Shown here one piece after another: positions 1 to 9,060 of a stretch of DNA of 64,000 nt. Below the pieces are notes generated by a model. It was not told the origin of the DNA and made no database searches. It saw nothing but the letters and a program-made list of their open reading frames with translations. This DNA comes from Oscheius dolichura. Its lineage: Eukaryota; Nematoda; Chromadorea; Rhabditida; Rhabditidae. The position numbers and the translations under genes are program-made. The DNA lies in the NCBI GenBank assembly GCA_932521035.1, contig OW051495.1, positions 5,022,001 to 5,086,000 of the forward strand, in the 5' to 3' direction. How positions within the stretch are numbered: the first letter of the stretch is position 1; every line of letters begins with the position of its first letter.

Positions 1-341
1 ATGAAGGAGACAGACGCAGAAATGATCAGGTGGGGTGGCTCGGGTCGGCAACCAGCGATTCAGAGAGGCATTCCGGATATTCGACAGAGACAGTAATGGG
101 TGAGGATAGAATCTAACACAAACATATCGCAAGGTCAGCTATATCACGGCTCAGGAGTTCCGCCATTTCATGATTCACATGGGGATGCAGTTCTCGGAGG
201 AGGAGGTAGACGAAATGGTCAAGGATATCGACGTAGATGGGGACGGAGAGATTAACTATGAGGAGGTAGTTTGTCCTGTTTCCTCCTGCTCCAAGGAAAT
301 CTTTCCAGTTCGTTAAGATGTTCACGTCCAGCAATGTCTGA
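1..341 (+). CDS. Calmodulin-like EF-hand protein, 3' part only
   Basis: This is the C-terminal lobe of a calmodulin-type calcium sensor; the N-terminal lobe lies outside the window. Four exons (1-29, 64-99, 139-265, 309-341) join in frame through introns of 34, 39 and 43 nt. The joined protein reads EMIREAFRIFDRDSNG, then YITAQEFRHFM, then a last loop DVDGDGEINYEEF, ending KMFTSSNV-stop. The EF3 loop (DRDSNGYIT) and EF4 loop (DVDGDGEINYEE) both keep acidic ligands at positions 1, 3 and 12, so calcium binding is likely. It differs from true calmodulin in EF3 and in its tail, so I call it calmodulin-like. A related broken copy lies at 2633-4246. The family is certain; the upstream gene structure is unknown. 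Confidence 0.85.
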
Positions 342-699
342 GAAAATTTGTCAAAATGTTTACCAGTAGCAGTGTCCAGAACGAATAACAGAGTTACATC
401 GGTACTCAAAATGTCAGAGATTAATTTTAGGCGAAACCGCGTAGCGGATTCGGTTCTTTTAGACATGTCTTCACTCGTTCGACAATAAATCGTTATTTGT
501 TCTTCTATTAATGTAGTAGATTTTTTTATTTATTCTCAGTCCATTTTATCGTTATTCTAAAGAAAACAAACATTGGGAATGCATTGTAAGCATTTTCGCA
601 TAAAAATCCATGTTCGCGAAAGGCTTCAGGGAAATTCAGGAAAAAGGTGATTTCGGCCTAAAACAGCTTGACATTCCATTTCCAACTGTTTTCTGGTAA
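342..699. other. Spacer between calmodulin-like and H4-like genes
   Basis: AT-rich sequence that should contain the 3' UTR of the upstream gene. A 117-codon open frame on the minus strand (113-466) overlaps the calmodulin exons and has no recognisable domain, so I treat it as chance. I see no RNA gene here. Confidence 0.4.
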
Positions 700-1005
700 A
701 TGGAAGGTTTGTTTTATCGTAGATCATGTAACTCCACAATTTTCAGGTGGAAAAGGACTTGGGAAGGGAGGCGCTAAACGTCATCGTAAAGTTCTCCGCG
801 ACAACATCCAAAAAGGTATTTTTTGTCCTTATTTTTTGTGATTTTGCTAGAAGTTCTCCAGCGCCGTCTTATGTTTTTCTTTCAGGCATTACCAAACCTG
901 CTATCAGAAGATTGGCAAGACATGGCGGAGTGAAGCGCATCAGCGGTCTCATTTATGAAGAAACCCGCGGTCTCCTCAAGATCCCTCTACGGCTTCGGCG
1001 GCTAA
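700..1005 (+). pseudogene. Truncated histone H4-like gene
   Basis: The frame matches histone H4 from the [20 protein letters not shown] tail through [17 protein letters not shown] and [11 protein letters not shown]. The sequence then jumps straight to the H4 end SLYGFGG-stop (982-1005), one base out of frame. About 45 codons covering helices 2 and 3 of the histone fold are missing. The start is probably ATGGAAG at 700-706, joined by a 40-nt intron to 747; a second intron spans 816-885 and leaves one extra lysine before GITKP. Canonical H4 genes rarely carry introns, and without the fold this product cannot form a normal H3-H4 dimer. It is most likely a decayed copy, although the intact reading frame before the deletion leaves open a short tail-only product (stop at 1017-1019). 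Confidence 0.75.
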
Positions 1006-1520
1006 ATCTACTACATTAATATATTATAATTGCGTTTTTTTTCGCAAAATGTTCAAAATGCTAATAAATAATAGGAGACTAATTATTTTTCTGATCGAAA
1101 CTGAACTCTTTCTGAAAGAAACCTTCATTTAGAGAAGGCTTTGCCAAATGTTGCTTCCCTAGGAGATCGGAAGAGGTTTGATTGTAAAACAAATGACCGA
1201 TTTAGATGATGACTGCATTGATTTATTAAATGATTTATTACTAACAATGAATATAAATAAGAAATGAGATGAACCTATAAGCTAATAATAATATCATGCT
1301 ATTGGATAAAGGTTTGGTCTATACTTTCTATATCATAGCAGTTACATCAACATTCACTCATGATTAGAGTAAATACAAAAATTCTTTAGGCTTAAACTTT
1401 TGATAAGTTCCAAAAAACAATAGAGCTCCTCCTCCTATCTGGGTGACGAGATACCGTAATATGATTATTTCCATTTTGGTATTGCCATCGAGATATTCTA
1501 TTATTCCAGATCTTTGACGA

Positions 1521-1869
1521 ATGTCTGCCGAGGCGGCGCCTATTAAAGGTTCAGCTGCGCTTGAAAGAAAGATGAGGGAACTAGGTGTATATTTCTTGCA
1601 GGTGGTCGAGCTCTTATGTGCTTATGTATAGGCTACGGTGAATCTCCATCATACTCGGGACAGGCCGAGTTAGTCTGTTTTCAGGTATCCCTCCTGGAGA
1701 GGTCGACTGGGGTATTGAGGCGTGGGGCGGCAAGCAGATATCTTCTGGGGTTATCCCTAAAAATGAGGTGGGGCAAGGTAGTGCCGAGCACAGCGTACTT
1801 CGGGGAGATATTGACAAAATATTCCTGTCGATACGGGTCGAAGCATCAGAAGCGATGATTTGTTTATAG
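1521..1869 (+). CDS. Possible small gene, not recognised
   Basis: An ATG at 1521 opens MSAEAAPIKGSAALERKM, and a downstream frame reads IPPGEVDWGIEAWGGK through to a stop at 1867-1869. The second part has protein-like composition, but the link between the parts is unclear: two introns of 47 and 49 nt would leave a 6-nt exon between them. A competing frame is also open over 1616-1858. I do not recognise a family, and nothing around it hints at a role. Treat it as a lead only. Confidence 0.2.
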
Positions 1870-2325
1870 CAATTATTCTAAGTAATGACGTCGCCTTCAA
1901 ATGTTTTTGAAATTTATCGATTCAAAAATGATTAAGGCCTTTATCAATGTTCATATTGTAATCATACGTAAGTTGTCTTCACGCCCCTTTTTAGTTATTC
2001 ATTTGTAGTTTGGTTCGAGGCGATAATCTCTCACGACATATTCGAGACGGTGTCTGCTGGAGACATTTGATGTCTGAGCGACCGGAAGATGGAATCGACG
2101 AAGAGGGACCGGATGGTGAAATCGACGATGGGCACATGGGATCGGTCGAAAAGGTGGATGTCGCTACTCAATGAGATATCCCCGGCAAGCCGGTCTCCGC
2201 TTATAAGCGATCCTCAACTCTTTGAACAATTACGTCTTACTCTTAATACATACTTCTGTTGTTCTTTTTGTTGTGATAGCTCTTGTGTCTTTAACATTCT
2301 GAAAGAACGTCGCAGATACACGATG

Positions 2326-2429
2326 TCTCGGGTCACTTGAGTCGAAGGGATCCGCCGGGACACATAGGCACCTGAATAGCTCTTTGGCTGGGGTGGCAGG
2401 AGATCGAAGGAGCTGATGGAACTGGCTCC
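2326..2429. repeat. 104-bp duplicated segment, copy 1
   Basis: This stretch matches 18275-18378 with 2 mismatches and no gaps. On the minus strand both copies stay open and read ASSISSFDLLPPQPKS followed by GAYVSRRIPSTQVTRD. One mismatch is silent and one changes Tyr to Ser in that frame. At the other locus the match stops at the innexin start codon. It could be a shared coding exon, a promoter or leader unit, or a recent dispersed duplication. Confidence 0.9.
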
Positions 2430-2831
2430 ACTACCACCTCTGGAGCTAGTCGACATACCGGCGTTGAACAAATTTTTGGTTTTCTCTTCCTACCGCTACG
2501 GTGCGCCCGGGAATCTCTATAGCTGCCGAGGTTTTACGGGTGCATAATTTGAGCAACATTATAAAGACTAAATTTCCATGTGCTTTCTTTCTTTTTTTTT
2601 TCTTTTTTCTCTTTCTTCTCTTTTTTCTTTGTAATGGATATGTGACCGCAGACGAGATGAAACACTTCATGGTAGGTGCACGGCTTAGATGAACAATAGG
2701 GGTCCCATGAAAAAATGGGGGTCCAATATAGGGATCCAATGATTTGGTCGGCGCGGTCTACCTAGAGTTTCTCTTCTCAAATCGAATGTTCCCGGACATG
2801 TTACATATGATTCGAAAGCAAAAAGAAAAAA

Positions 2832-2988
2832 CTCGTGAATTCAACGGTATACAGGGAAAAAAGGGAATCTCGAGGATCTTGTGTTTATTTGTCTTTCTTC
2901 GCCGTTGAGTGGTTTCTCTAGGATTATTTGCTGAAGGGCTGAATAAAACTCTTGCTTTGTCTATCTGGGTTACCGTTGAATTCACGAG
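2832..2988. repeat. Nested 18-bp inverted repeat
   Basis: Arms at 2832-2849 and 2971-2988 are perfect inverted copies (core GTGAATTCAACGG). They sit inside the larger element, next to its left arm, and could mark an older insertion or a hairpin end. Confidence 0.75.
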
Positions 2989-3024
2989 TAGTTAGACGAG
3001 AACATAAACCATTCACTCTTCGTC

Positions 3025-3300
3025 ATGTCCTTCTTCCAGAGTTTCATGAATCCCCTGCTCATCGCGGCACTCTCCATACAGTCCATATTCGCTATAAGTG
3101 CAGTTATCCTCAATTCCCTCCTTCTATTCGTCATCAAGCGTTACACCACGAGGAATATCGGCTTCTACAAGTATATTCTAATGAGCTTTGCCCTTTTCGA
3201 GATTGTCTTTGCAATCGCTGTTCTTCTTGGAGAACCGGTAAGTTGCGTAGAGCGGGCATGGTACGTCAGAAATCCGCTGACCTTTTGTGATAGAACAGCA
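3025..3300 (+). pseudogene. 7TM chemoreceptor (Str/Srj-type) fragment
   Basis: One exon encodes two hydrophobic helices joined by a basic loop: SIQSIFAISAVILNSLLLFV, then KRYTTRNIGFYKYILMSF, then ALFEIVFAIAVLLGEP. The helix-loop-helix with the IGFYKYIL motif is typical of helices 1 and 2 of nematode Str/Srj receptors. After a GT donor at 3238 no later helix follows; the satellite starts about 100 bp on. It is a captured or decayed fragment inside the inverted-end element. Family assignment rests on my memory of the motif. Confidence 0.6.
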
Positions 3301-3344
3301 GACATCAGTCTGGGTTGAGTAACTAATTTCAAAGATTCCTACCT

Positions 3345-3938
3345 CATTAATCCCCTAAGCCTAAGTTTTGTCGAAATTTGGTCAACCTTAATCCCCTAAG
3401 CCTAAGTTTTGACGAAATTTGGTCAACCTTAATCCCCTTAATCCCTTAAGCCTAAGTTTTGTCGAAATTTGGTCAACCTTAATCCCCTTAATCCCCTAAG
3501 CCTAAGTTTTGTCGAAATTTGGTCAACCTTAATCCCTTAAGCCTAAGTTTTGTCGAAATTTGGACAACCTTAATCCCTTAAGCCTAAGTTTTGTCGAAAT
3601 TTGGTCAACCTTAATCCCTTAAGCCTAAGTTTTGTCGAAATTTGGTCAACCTTAATCCCTTAAGCCTAAGTTTTGTCGAAATTTGGTCAACCTTAATCCC
3701 TTAAGCCTAAGTTTTGTCGAAATTTGGTCAACCTTAATCCCTTAAGCCTAAGTTTTGTCGAAATTTGGTCAACCTTAATCCCTTAAGCCTAAGTTTTGTC
3801 GAAATTTGGTCAACCTTAATCCCTTAAGCCTAAGTTTTGTCGAAATTTGGTCAACCTTAATCCCTTAAGCCTAAGTTTTGTCGAAATTTGGTCAACCTTA
3901 ATCCCTTAAGCCTAAGTTTTGTCGAAATTTGGTCAACC
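3345..3938. repeat. 41-bp tandem satellite, about 14 copies
   Basis: The unit reads CTTAATCCCTTAAGCCTAAG then TTTTGTCGAAATTTGGTCAAC. Copies are almost identical; the first few carry an extra 10-bp TTAATCCCCT-type insertion, and one early copy reads GACG for GTCG. The array ends only a few bases from the right arm of the element at 3941. High similarity between copies points to recent expansion. Confidence 0.95.
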
Positions 3939-4246
3939 AAGCTTTCGAATCATATGTAACATGCCTGGAAACATTCGATTTGAGAAGAGAAACTCTGGGT
4001 AGACCGCGTCAACCAGGCCATTGGACCCCTATTTCTCCCTTGGACTCGTGTTGGTCATCTGAGCCTGGCTGGCTACCTACAGTATCCATTACAGATCCAC
4101 ATGGGAATGCAGTGGAGTGAGGAGGAGGTCGACGAGATGATGAGGGACATCGACTGCGACGCTACGCTCCGGCTATTTAGATCCTAAACTGAATTATAGG
4201 AAATGGGCAAATCGACTACGAAGAGTTTGTTCGCACCTTCCAATGA

Positions 4247-4849
4247 AAACTGTTACTTCCGAGTGATCGATGAATCCAACCCGGTTGCCTGTAACTACTG
4301 TATATGTTTATGAACCTGTTCTATAATTTTCTCAGTAGTGCCCCTCCTTACTGAAATCCGTCGCCGTACTATTATTCTCGTATATTTCACTACTTCTTGA
4401 AGTTACCCTTTTTTCCACTAGAAACTTGGTTATGGTTACTCGGAGTTACAATTAGTTTTGGGGAAGTCAACACGCGATATTGGCAGAAGGAATTGATCCG
4501 GATACATATTATGGTGGTCGATAAGACGGTAATATAGGAGGTAATAAGAGGAATCTGATTAATTTCTGATTTTCTCTAGGTATTTGCGGATTCATGGTAA
4601 GGCTTCATGCAGAAAGGATACTTTGATGGTAGATTATCACTTCTTATTTTTACTCGTTTTGTTATGTTGCATGTGTGCCGTCTGTTCCTCCGGGGCTGTG
4701 ATCAACTGGCAGCTCATGTTGTAAAGGAGACGCGTCAGCTTCCAGGCAGAATGCTGTCCTTCCTGGCTTGATCGTCGGTTCTTTCCAGCACTTTGAGAAA
4801 ATGCCCCTTTCTATCCCACCTTTTATATATCATACTCCTATGTTTCAGA
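4247..4849. other. Spacer before the dynein light chain
   Basis: About 600 bp without a convincing gene, RNA or repeat. It ends in a pyrimidine-rich stretch and CAG just before the next start codon, fitting a trans-splice acceptor. Confidence 0.4.
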
Positions 4850-5269
4850 ATGTCAGAAGAAAAGTTAGAAGTTAAAGAAAGTGATATGGAAGAATCGGAA
4901 CAAGTCACCGTTATGAATGTTGTTCGTGAATCACAACGCCTTTACAATGTAGACAAAGTAGGTCATTTTGCAAAAATAAGCATATCCTTTACACCTTTCC
5001 CATTAAATTTAAAAAAAATGAAAAACAATCTTGTGGGTGTTAAGCTTACTCTGTTCTCGTTCTTAGGACGTCGCTGCGTTTATTAAAGAAGAACTAGATA
5101 AGCAGTTGGGTGCTACATGGCATGTGATTTGTGGCAAGTGTTTCGGCTCCCGAGTCTCCTATGAGATGGGTCATTTCCTTCTCTTAAAAACTACAAAAGT
5201 AACGATCGATCCCGCTTCCTGTACAAGTAAATTTAGATCAATGTGATGATCTACAAGTGTGGCTATTAA
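4850..5269 (+). CDS. Dynein light chain, LC8 (DYNLL) type
   Basis: LC8 proteins are small dimers that bind peptide motifs and serve as a hub in dynein and many other complexes. Exons 4850-4957, 5067-5198 and 5237-5269 join in frame (introns 109 and 38 nt) to give about 90 residues. Landmarks match LC8: [41 protein letters not shown], and a final strand [11 protein letters not shown] in place of the usual GQVAILLFKSG. The last exon is only found by using the 38-nt intron; reading through would give an unrelated tail. A CAG acceptor lies directly before the ATG. The N-terminus has an acidic extension relative to the highly conserved LC8, so it is a divergent paralogue. Confidence 0.88.
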
Positions 5270-5411
5270 CTTTCGTCTTCCTAGAGCTTGCTTAAAAGTG
5301 ATATAAACGAATGTACAATATTGTTTACTCAGAAGAAAACAGACAAGAAGATTAGCAAGATATATTTAAGAACACCGAATCTTTCTAAAACTGGAAAAAT
5401 ACACGGAAAAC

Positions 5412-6504
5412 TTAGATGGGCTCATATTCTATGCCGAGGCCAAACTTGTGAGCGTCATTAGTAGCCAGATTGAATTGGGTAGAAAGAGTAAGCTTCAAGT
5501 CAGAGGATAGGCTGTGAGTTCCAGCGAATGCGATCTAAAATGTACTTTAATAACAATAACGATCCAAATAAGTGAAAAAAAAGTAGAGACTCACCACACT
5601 CTTGTTGTCAACCTTGGCTCGCAGAGTCAGATCGTTGCTTGGAGAATACTTGCTTGCAAGAGCATAATCTGCACCATTACCTCCGACTTTCCATCCCAGC
5701 TGTGCTCCAATCTCCACATTACGAGAGACCTTATTGTAAAGAGAAGCACCGAAATCGGAGGAGTTAACGACAAAGGAATGGAGGGTATATTGAGGTGTGG
5801 TATGTCCGAAAGCAAGTGCCGTATTAGTCACCTGAACTAATGAGGTATCGCTTTAACATTATTAAAAAAAACCTTATTGGTACTGGTATCATAGGAAGCA
5901 GAACCTCCAAAAAGCCATCCTTCACGAGAGAAAACTCCAGCAGCGTTAAGAACAGGCGTCGTTGTCAGAGAAACATCGGTGGTAATCTAAATGTTATATT
6001 GGGCGCATAACAAAGATAACTAACCCTAGCTGTAGGTAGAGCCCAATCAGCCTTCAGCTTTCCTGATCGTTTTCCGGCATGTGGAGCGTACACCGAATCA
6101 AGGGTGAGCTTCAGTCCGCGTCCGAATTGCTCGTTGACTTCGATAACAGTACCAAGCTGATTTTCAGTATTCCATTTTTCAGTGAGAGTCACGCCTAAAT
6201 ATATAATTATAAAATACTAAAGACAAGCCGAGGTACAATTGAATATCAAGAAAGCTTACCATATTGGGGAATCTTGTATTTGACATCAAGGTTTCCACCG
6301 AGTTTTCCAGATCCGAGATTATGAGCAGCAGCTGTTTTAAATTCAACTTCTTTAGCGTCTCCAGCTTTAGTTGTGGAGTCGACTTTGATAAATCCAAAGT
6401 CTGCAAAATATCTTATCCTTAGTTTGTTATGTAAACAAACTGTATCCCTTGCTAAAGAGGTCCTTTGCGGACTTTCCCAGGTCAGCGAACGTAGGGGGAG
6501 ACAT
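5412..6504 (-). CDS. VDAC: Mitochondrial porin VDAC
   Basis: Voltage-dependent anion channel, a 19-strand beta-barrel of the outer mitochondrial membrane that passes ATP, ADP and other metabolites. The start MSPPTFADLGKSAKDLF is the classic N-terminal helix, followed by KGYNFGFIKVDSTTK. Later exons give the strands FGRGLKLTLDSVYAP, EGWLFGGSASYDTST, NVEIGAQLGWKVGG, and the end THKFGLGIEYEP-like strand at the stop (5412). About six exons are separated by introns mostly near 40 nt. TTTTTAG lies directly before the ATG, a likely trans-splice acceptor. The size and strand pattern fit a full-length porin. It is convergent with the dynein light chain (142 bp apart). Confidence 0.93.
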
Positions 6505-7027
6505 CTAAAAAGTAATATGCATAAAACGTAAACAGATAAAGGAAGAAGATTCTAATTTCACGCAGTGTTCAGAAGTCTTATGAAATTTAGCAGAGACAAC
6601 AACTATCGATGACCCACGTGCTTGCATCAGGGAGGATAGCGCCCGTTCAAATTGATTTCTGCAAACCTGGACCAATCCACCTTGGAATGGATTTTGGAAT
6701 GGGCTGAGGCGCCAATTTCAAATCTTTATTTATTCAAAATTTATTTCGGAGGTGTTGTTGGGAAAAGTACCAAATTTTTGAAGAGTACTGAAATGAATTA
6801 GACAAACAGAGGATGAGGATCCTTAGACGGATTGGACGGAACTGTTCTGGTGTTAAACTGATAACAAACGAAAACCGTATAAAAAAGCCAACTACCGAGT
6901 ATGGGAAAGCAGCATACCCAACAACGCTGTATGTAGTAAATATTTTTTATTGAAAGGATATGTACAAAGGAATAGAAAAAGACCAACTGATAGAGATCTG
7001 AATCGAGATTTTAAAGCACACACAAAT
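6505..7027. other. Spacer between centrin-like and VDAC genes
   Basis: About 520 bp with no gene I can support. Short open frames on both strands (around 6800-7150) lack any known domain and in part overlap the last exon of the centrin-like gene. Confidence 0.4.
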
Positions 7028-7629
7028 TCAATAGAGGCAAGTCTTCTTCATAATGGCAAAAAACGCCGCTTCGGTGACCTTGTTTGTGCCGTTACCGGAA
7101 GCCTCATGAATCATTTCTTCGAGCTCATTGATAGCTGTGTCTTCGCCTAGATCCTTGGCTACCTACAAAGAAATGATAAAATGGTAAAATTTTTCGCGCA
7201 ATACTTGTCGTAGATCCTTCAGGCTTATCCATCCCTTGCCTTCTTTATCAAAGAGGCGAAAAGCACCTCGCATTTCCTCTAAAGATTTATCCTCCTGAGC
7301 TGTCTGGCCACGGACTACTTCAAGAAATTCATCCACATCAATGCTATCGGCTATAATTTTCTGATACATTCATTATATTATGTGCATCAACCAGTTGCTT
7401 CTTCTCCTCTAAGTTTCTTCAGTTCGTCTATCTTTCTCACCATACCTTCGATTTCGGAATTGCGGGGATCTAAACCTAAGCCACGCATCACGAGCTGAAA
7501 TTGATAGATTTTGTCAGTCTTATTAAATTATACCCGAATCTCGGAAACTTTGATTTGGGGAGGAATCTTGTTCGAACACGTCGTGAAAGCTGCTTCTACT
7601 TCTTCACGTGAAATGTTGAATTCGGACAT
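7028..7629 (-). CDS. Centrin-like EF-hand protein
   Basis: Four exons give about 150 residues with an EF-hand layout: [15 protein letters not shown], a helix [27 protein letters not shown], then the best hand [18 protein letters not shown] and a final half-hand [17 protein letters not shown]. Only the third loop ([12 protein letters not shown]) looks able to bind calcium; the others have lost acidic ligands. The spacing and the [18 protein letters not shown] helix resemble centrin/caltractin, which acts at centrioles and basal bodies, but calmodulin-like or troponin-C-like alternatives are possible. TTTTAG lies directly before the ATG. The stretch upstream of this start contains the displaced copy of the EEF2KMT intron (7664-7708). 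Confidence 0.75.
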
Positions 7630-7663
7630 CTAAAAGAACTAATCTTTTTTTAAGTCGTCTATA

Positions 7664-7708
7664 TTAAGACAGCATTTGTTGGAATACAACCAGAACATGA
7701 AGCAAAAT
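7664..7708. repeat. Displaced copy of the EEF2KMT 45-nt intron
   Basis: This segment matches the intron at 8309-8353 in 42 of 45 positions, in the same orientation. The mismatches include both splice dinucleotides: on the minus strand GT has become AT and AG has become AA. It sits in the 133-bp gap between the EEF2KMT stop and the centrin-like start, where it would be 3' UTR or outron. Confidence 0.9.
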
Positions 7709-7762
7709 CTTGCAAATCATAACTCTTTTATAAACATGGGTTATAACATAAATATAAGGCAG

Positions 7763-9025
7763 CTAGTGGGAGAAACCCCGCACAATATAATAGAAAACCG
7801 TACTAGTGTCTAAAGAAGAGAAGAAAGGAAATAAACGAGCTTGTTTAACCCGATGTCCGTCGAGGAACTCGTAGTATCCATGAAAATACTGGCATTCGTC
7901 TTTTATAAATAGATTATGAGCGTCTGACGTAGCGTTTACATGAGGAAAACCAAAGGATTACCTAGTTCTTTCCTAAAGCTATCCAAAGTTTCAACGTCTC
8001 GAAGTGTCGAGGCAATTATAGCAAATGAATTTTCCTTTTCAAGTAACTCATATATAGTATTACATAAACATGGAAAAACTGTCTGATCATACACAACATC
8101 TATAAATTACCCTTAGCATAAACGTAAACACTGAAAATGTTCAAATGTAAACGGCTACCTGAAGCTAAAACAATATCAACGTTATTGAAACCATCCTTTG
8201 GCGAAAGCGCCCAATCCAGGTAAACAACTTGGATGTTTGTACCATTTTTAGGAAAATCATTCGCATCTGCATTCTTTTGTAGTTGATCAAGAACTTTGGC
8301 ATCAAAATCTAAGACAGCATTTGTTGGAATACAACCAGAACATGAATCAAAACCTGTTAGTATAACATTGCAATTAGAATATTCCGATGCCAGTGAGATG
8401 CCTGCCAAACCTAAACTAGTTACGTGGCCATATTTAGATCGATTACCACAGCCAGCTCCCAATTCCACTATAGTTTTATCATTTAAATCGAAAAAGCTGA
8501 ATAGCATGCTTGCCAAGTCACACGATGCCTGAAAACTCGAGATAGTGTAAGTCCAAGCACACGGAAAACCAAACCTGCCAAACAGATAATCCTGTTGTGC
8601 CGTAGCAAAGCTGTTTGTTTAATTCCCGTATTTTGCACAGCAGATATCCATCAGGATCACAATAAATACGGTATGAGTACTCAAATTCGTCGACAAGACT
8701 GTTGGCCATTGAATCATAGAGAAGGTCATGGTTTTCAGAAGATACCTAGAAGACATTTAGAAATACTCTAAAAAACTAACGTATTTCAACAGCTGTTTAA
8801 ATAACTGCCGTCTGTAACTACTTTTAAGCGGATACTCCAGCAGTACAGTGTTATTTAGAACATTCTCGGCAATGTATGGGAAATCTTGGTGGATACCAAC
8901 TTGTTCTATTAAGGAATTATCTAATTTTGTTCCCGAAAAATAGTATTTTGCAAATTTTTTAGATATCTATAAAAAAACATTAATGGTATATTGGTTTTTA
9001 CTTGGGAAAGTGTTGGAGATATCAT
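7763..9025 (-). CDS. EEF2KMT: EEF2KMT (FAM86-type) lysine methyltransferase
   Basis: Seven-beta-strand methyltransferase of the methyltransferase-16 family; EEF2KMT trimethylates a lysine of elongation factor 2. Order: N-terminal FAM86 region (MISPTLSQISKKFAKYYF, YIAENVLNNTVLLEYPLK), the entry VWQASCDLASMLFSFFD, SAM motif I IVELGAGCGLAGI, motif II DFDAKVLDQL, and VYLDWALSPKDGF followed by VDIVLASDVVYDQT. Motif I and II are only continuous if two introns are removed (about 36 nt, and 45 nt at 8309-8353). The end (ECQYFHGYYEFLDGHRVKQA) is divergent. LYRM1 ends only 35 bp upstream, so the two genes are probably co-transcribed. The start is the first ATG in frame; no clear acceptor precedes it. 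Confidence 0.85.
8309..8353 (-). repeat. EEF2KMT intron with a second copy nearby
   Basis: On the minus strand this is a GT-AG intron of 45 nt (GTTTTGATTCATG to GTCTTAG). Removing it joins NCNVILT to DFDAKVLDQL as in FAM86 proteins. Its 42/45 copy is at 7664-7708. The intron length is a multiple of three and has no stop in frame, so retention would insert 15 residues. Confidence 0.85.
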
Positions 9026-9060
9026 CAGCCGCTCATTCTTTCTTAATCCGTTTGAGCTTA

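Larger units (their letters stand above)
1006..2632. other. Gene-poor repeat-bearing stretch
   Basis: Mostly AT-rich sequence with no recognised gene. It contains a weak candidate CDS at 1521-1869, an acidic open frame at about 2071-2175 (starting MSERPEDGIDEEGPDGE) of unknown meaning, a 104-bp copy of sequence found upstream of the innexin gene, and a long pyrimidine run (2582-2630) directly before the calmodulin-like fragment. No N-terminal calmodulin lobe could be found here. Confidence 0.4.
2728..4032. mobile_element. Inverted-end element with captured fragment
   Basis: Arms of 92 bp at 2728-2819 and 3941-4032 are inverted copies with 10 mismatches, all transitions. They enclose a chemoreceptor exon fragment, a second short inverted repeat and about 14 copies of a 41-bp satellite. 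No transposase frame is present, so it would have to be a non-autonomous DNA element. I could not identify a clean target-site duplication. It lies inside the calmodulin-like pseudogene, as its only long intron. Confidence 0.7.
2633..4246 (+). pseudogene. Calmodulin-like pseudogene split by an element
   Basis: Three fragments match the neighbour at 1-341: NGYVTADEMKHFM (2633-2671), IHMGMQWSEEEVDEMM and following residues (4095-4160), and NGQIDYEEFVRTFQ-stop (4203-4246). The first two join through a 1.4-kb phase-0 intron (2672-4094) that the neighbour lacks; nearly all of it is the inverted-end element. The second junction has no GT or usable GC donor: restoring the frame needs an intron starting CT. 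No N-lobe or acceptor AG is seen before 2633, only a pyrimidine run. These defects argue for a dead tandem duplicate rather than a working gene. Confidence 0.65.

Noticed and set aside
113-466. A 117-codon minus-strand frame at the left edge
   Set aside because: It overlaps three conserved calmodulin exons on the other strand and has no recognisable domain or splice logic.
2003-2020. A GGTTCGAGGC stretch resembling a tRNA B box
   Set aside because: No A box at the right distance and no foldable acceptor stem.
2501-2692. A plus-strand frame rich in Phe/Leu near 2.6 kb that looks like a membrane helix
   Set aside because: It is a translated pyrimidine run, most likely part of an intron or acceptor tract.
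1-4300. The left 4 kb as contamination or misassembly
   Set aside because: Its tiny introns match the rest of the window and it shares the 104-bp segment with 18.3 kb, so it fits the same genome, although raw reads should confirm the H4 deletion.
8296-8532. A 78-codon plus-strand frame
   Set aside because: Antisense of the EEF2KMT SAM-binding exons.
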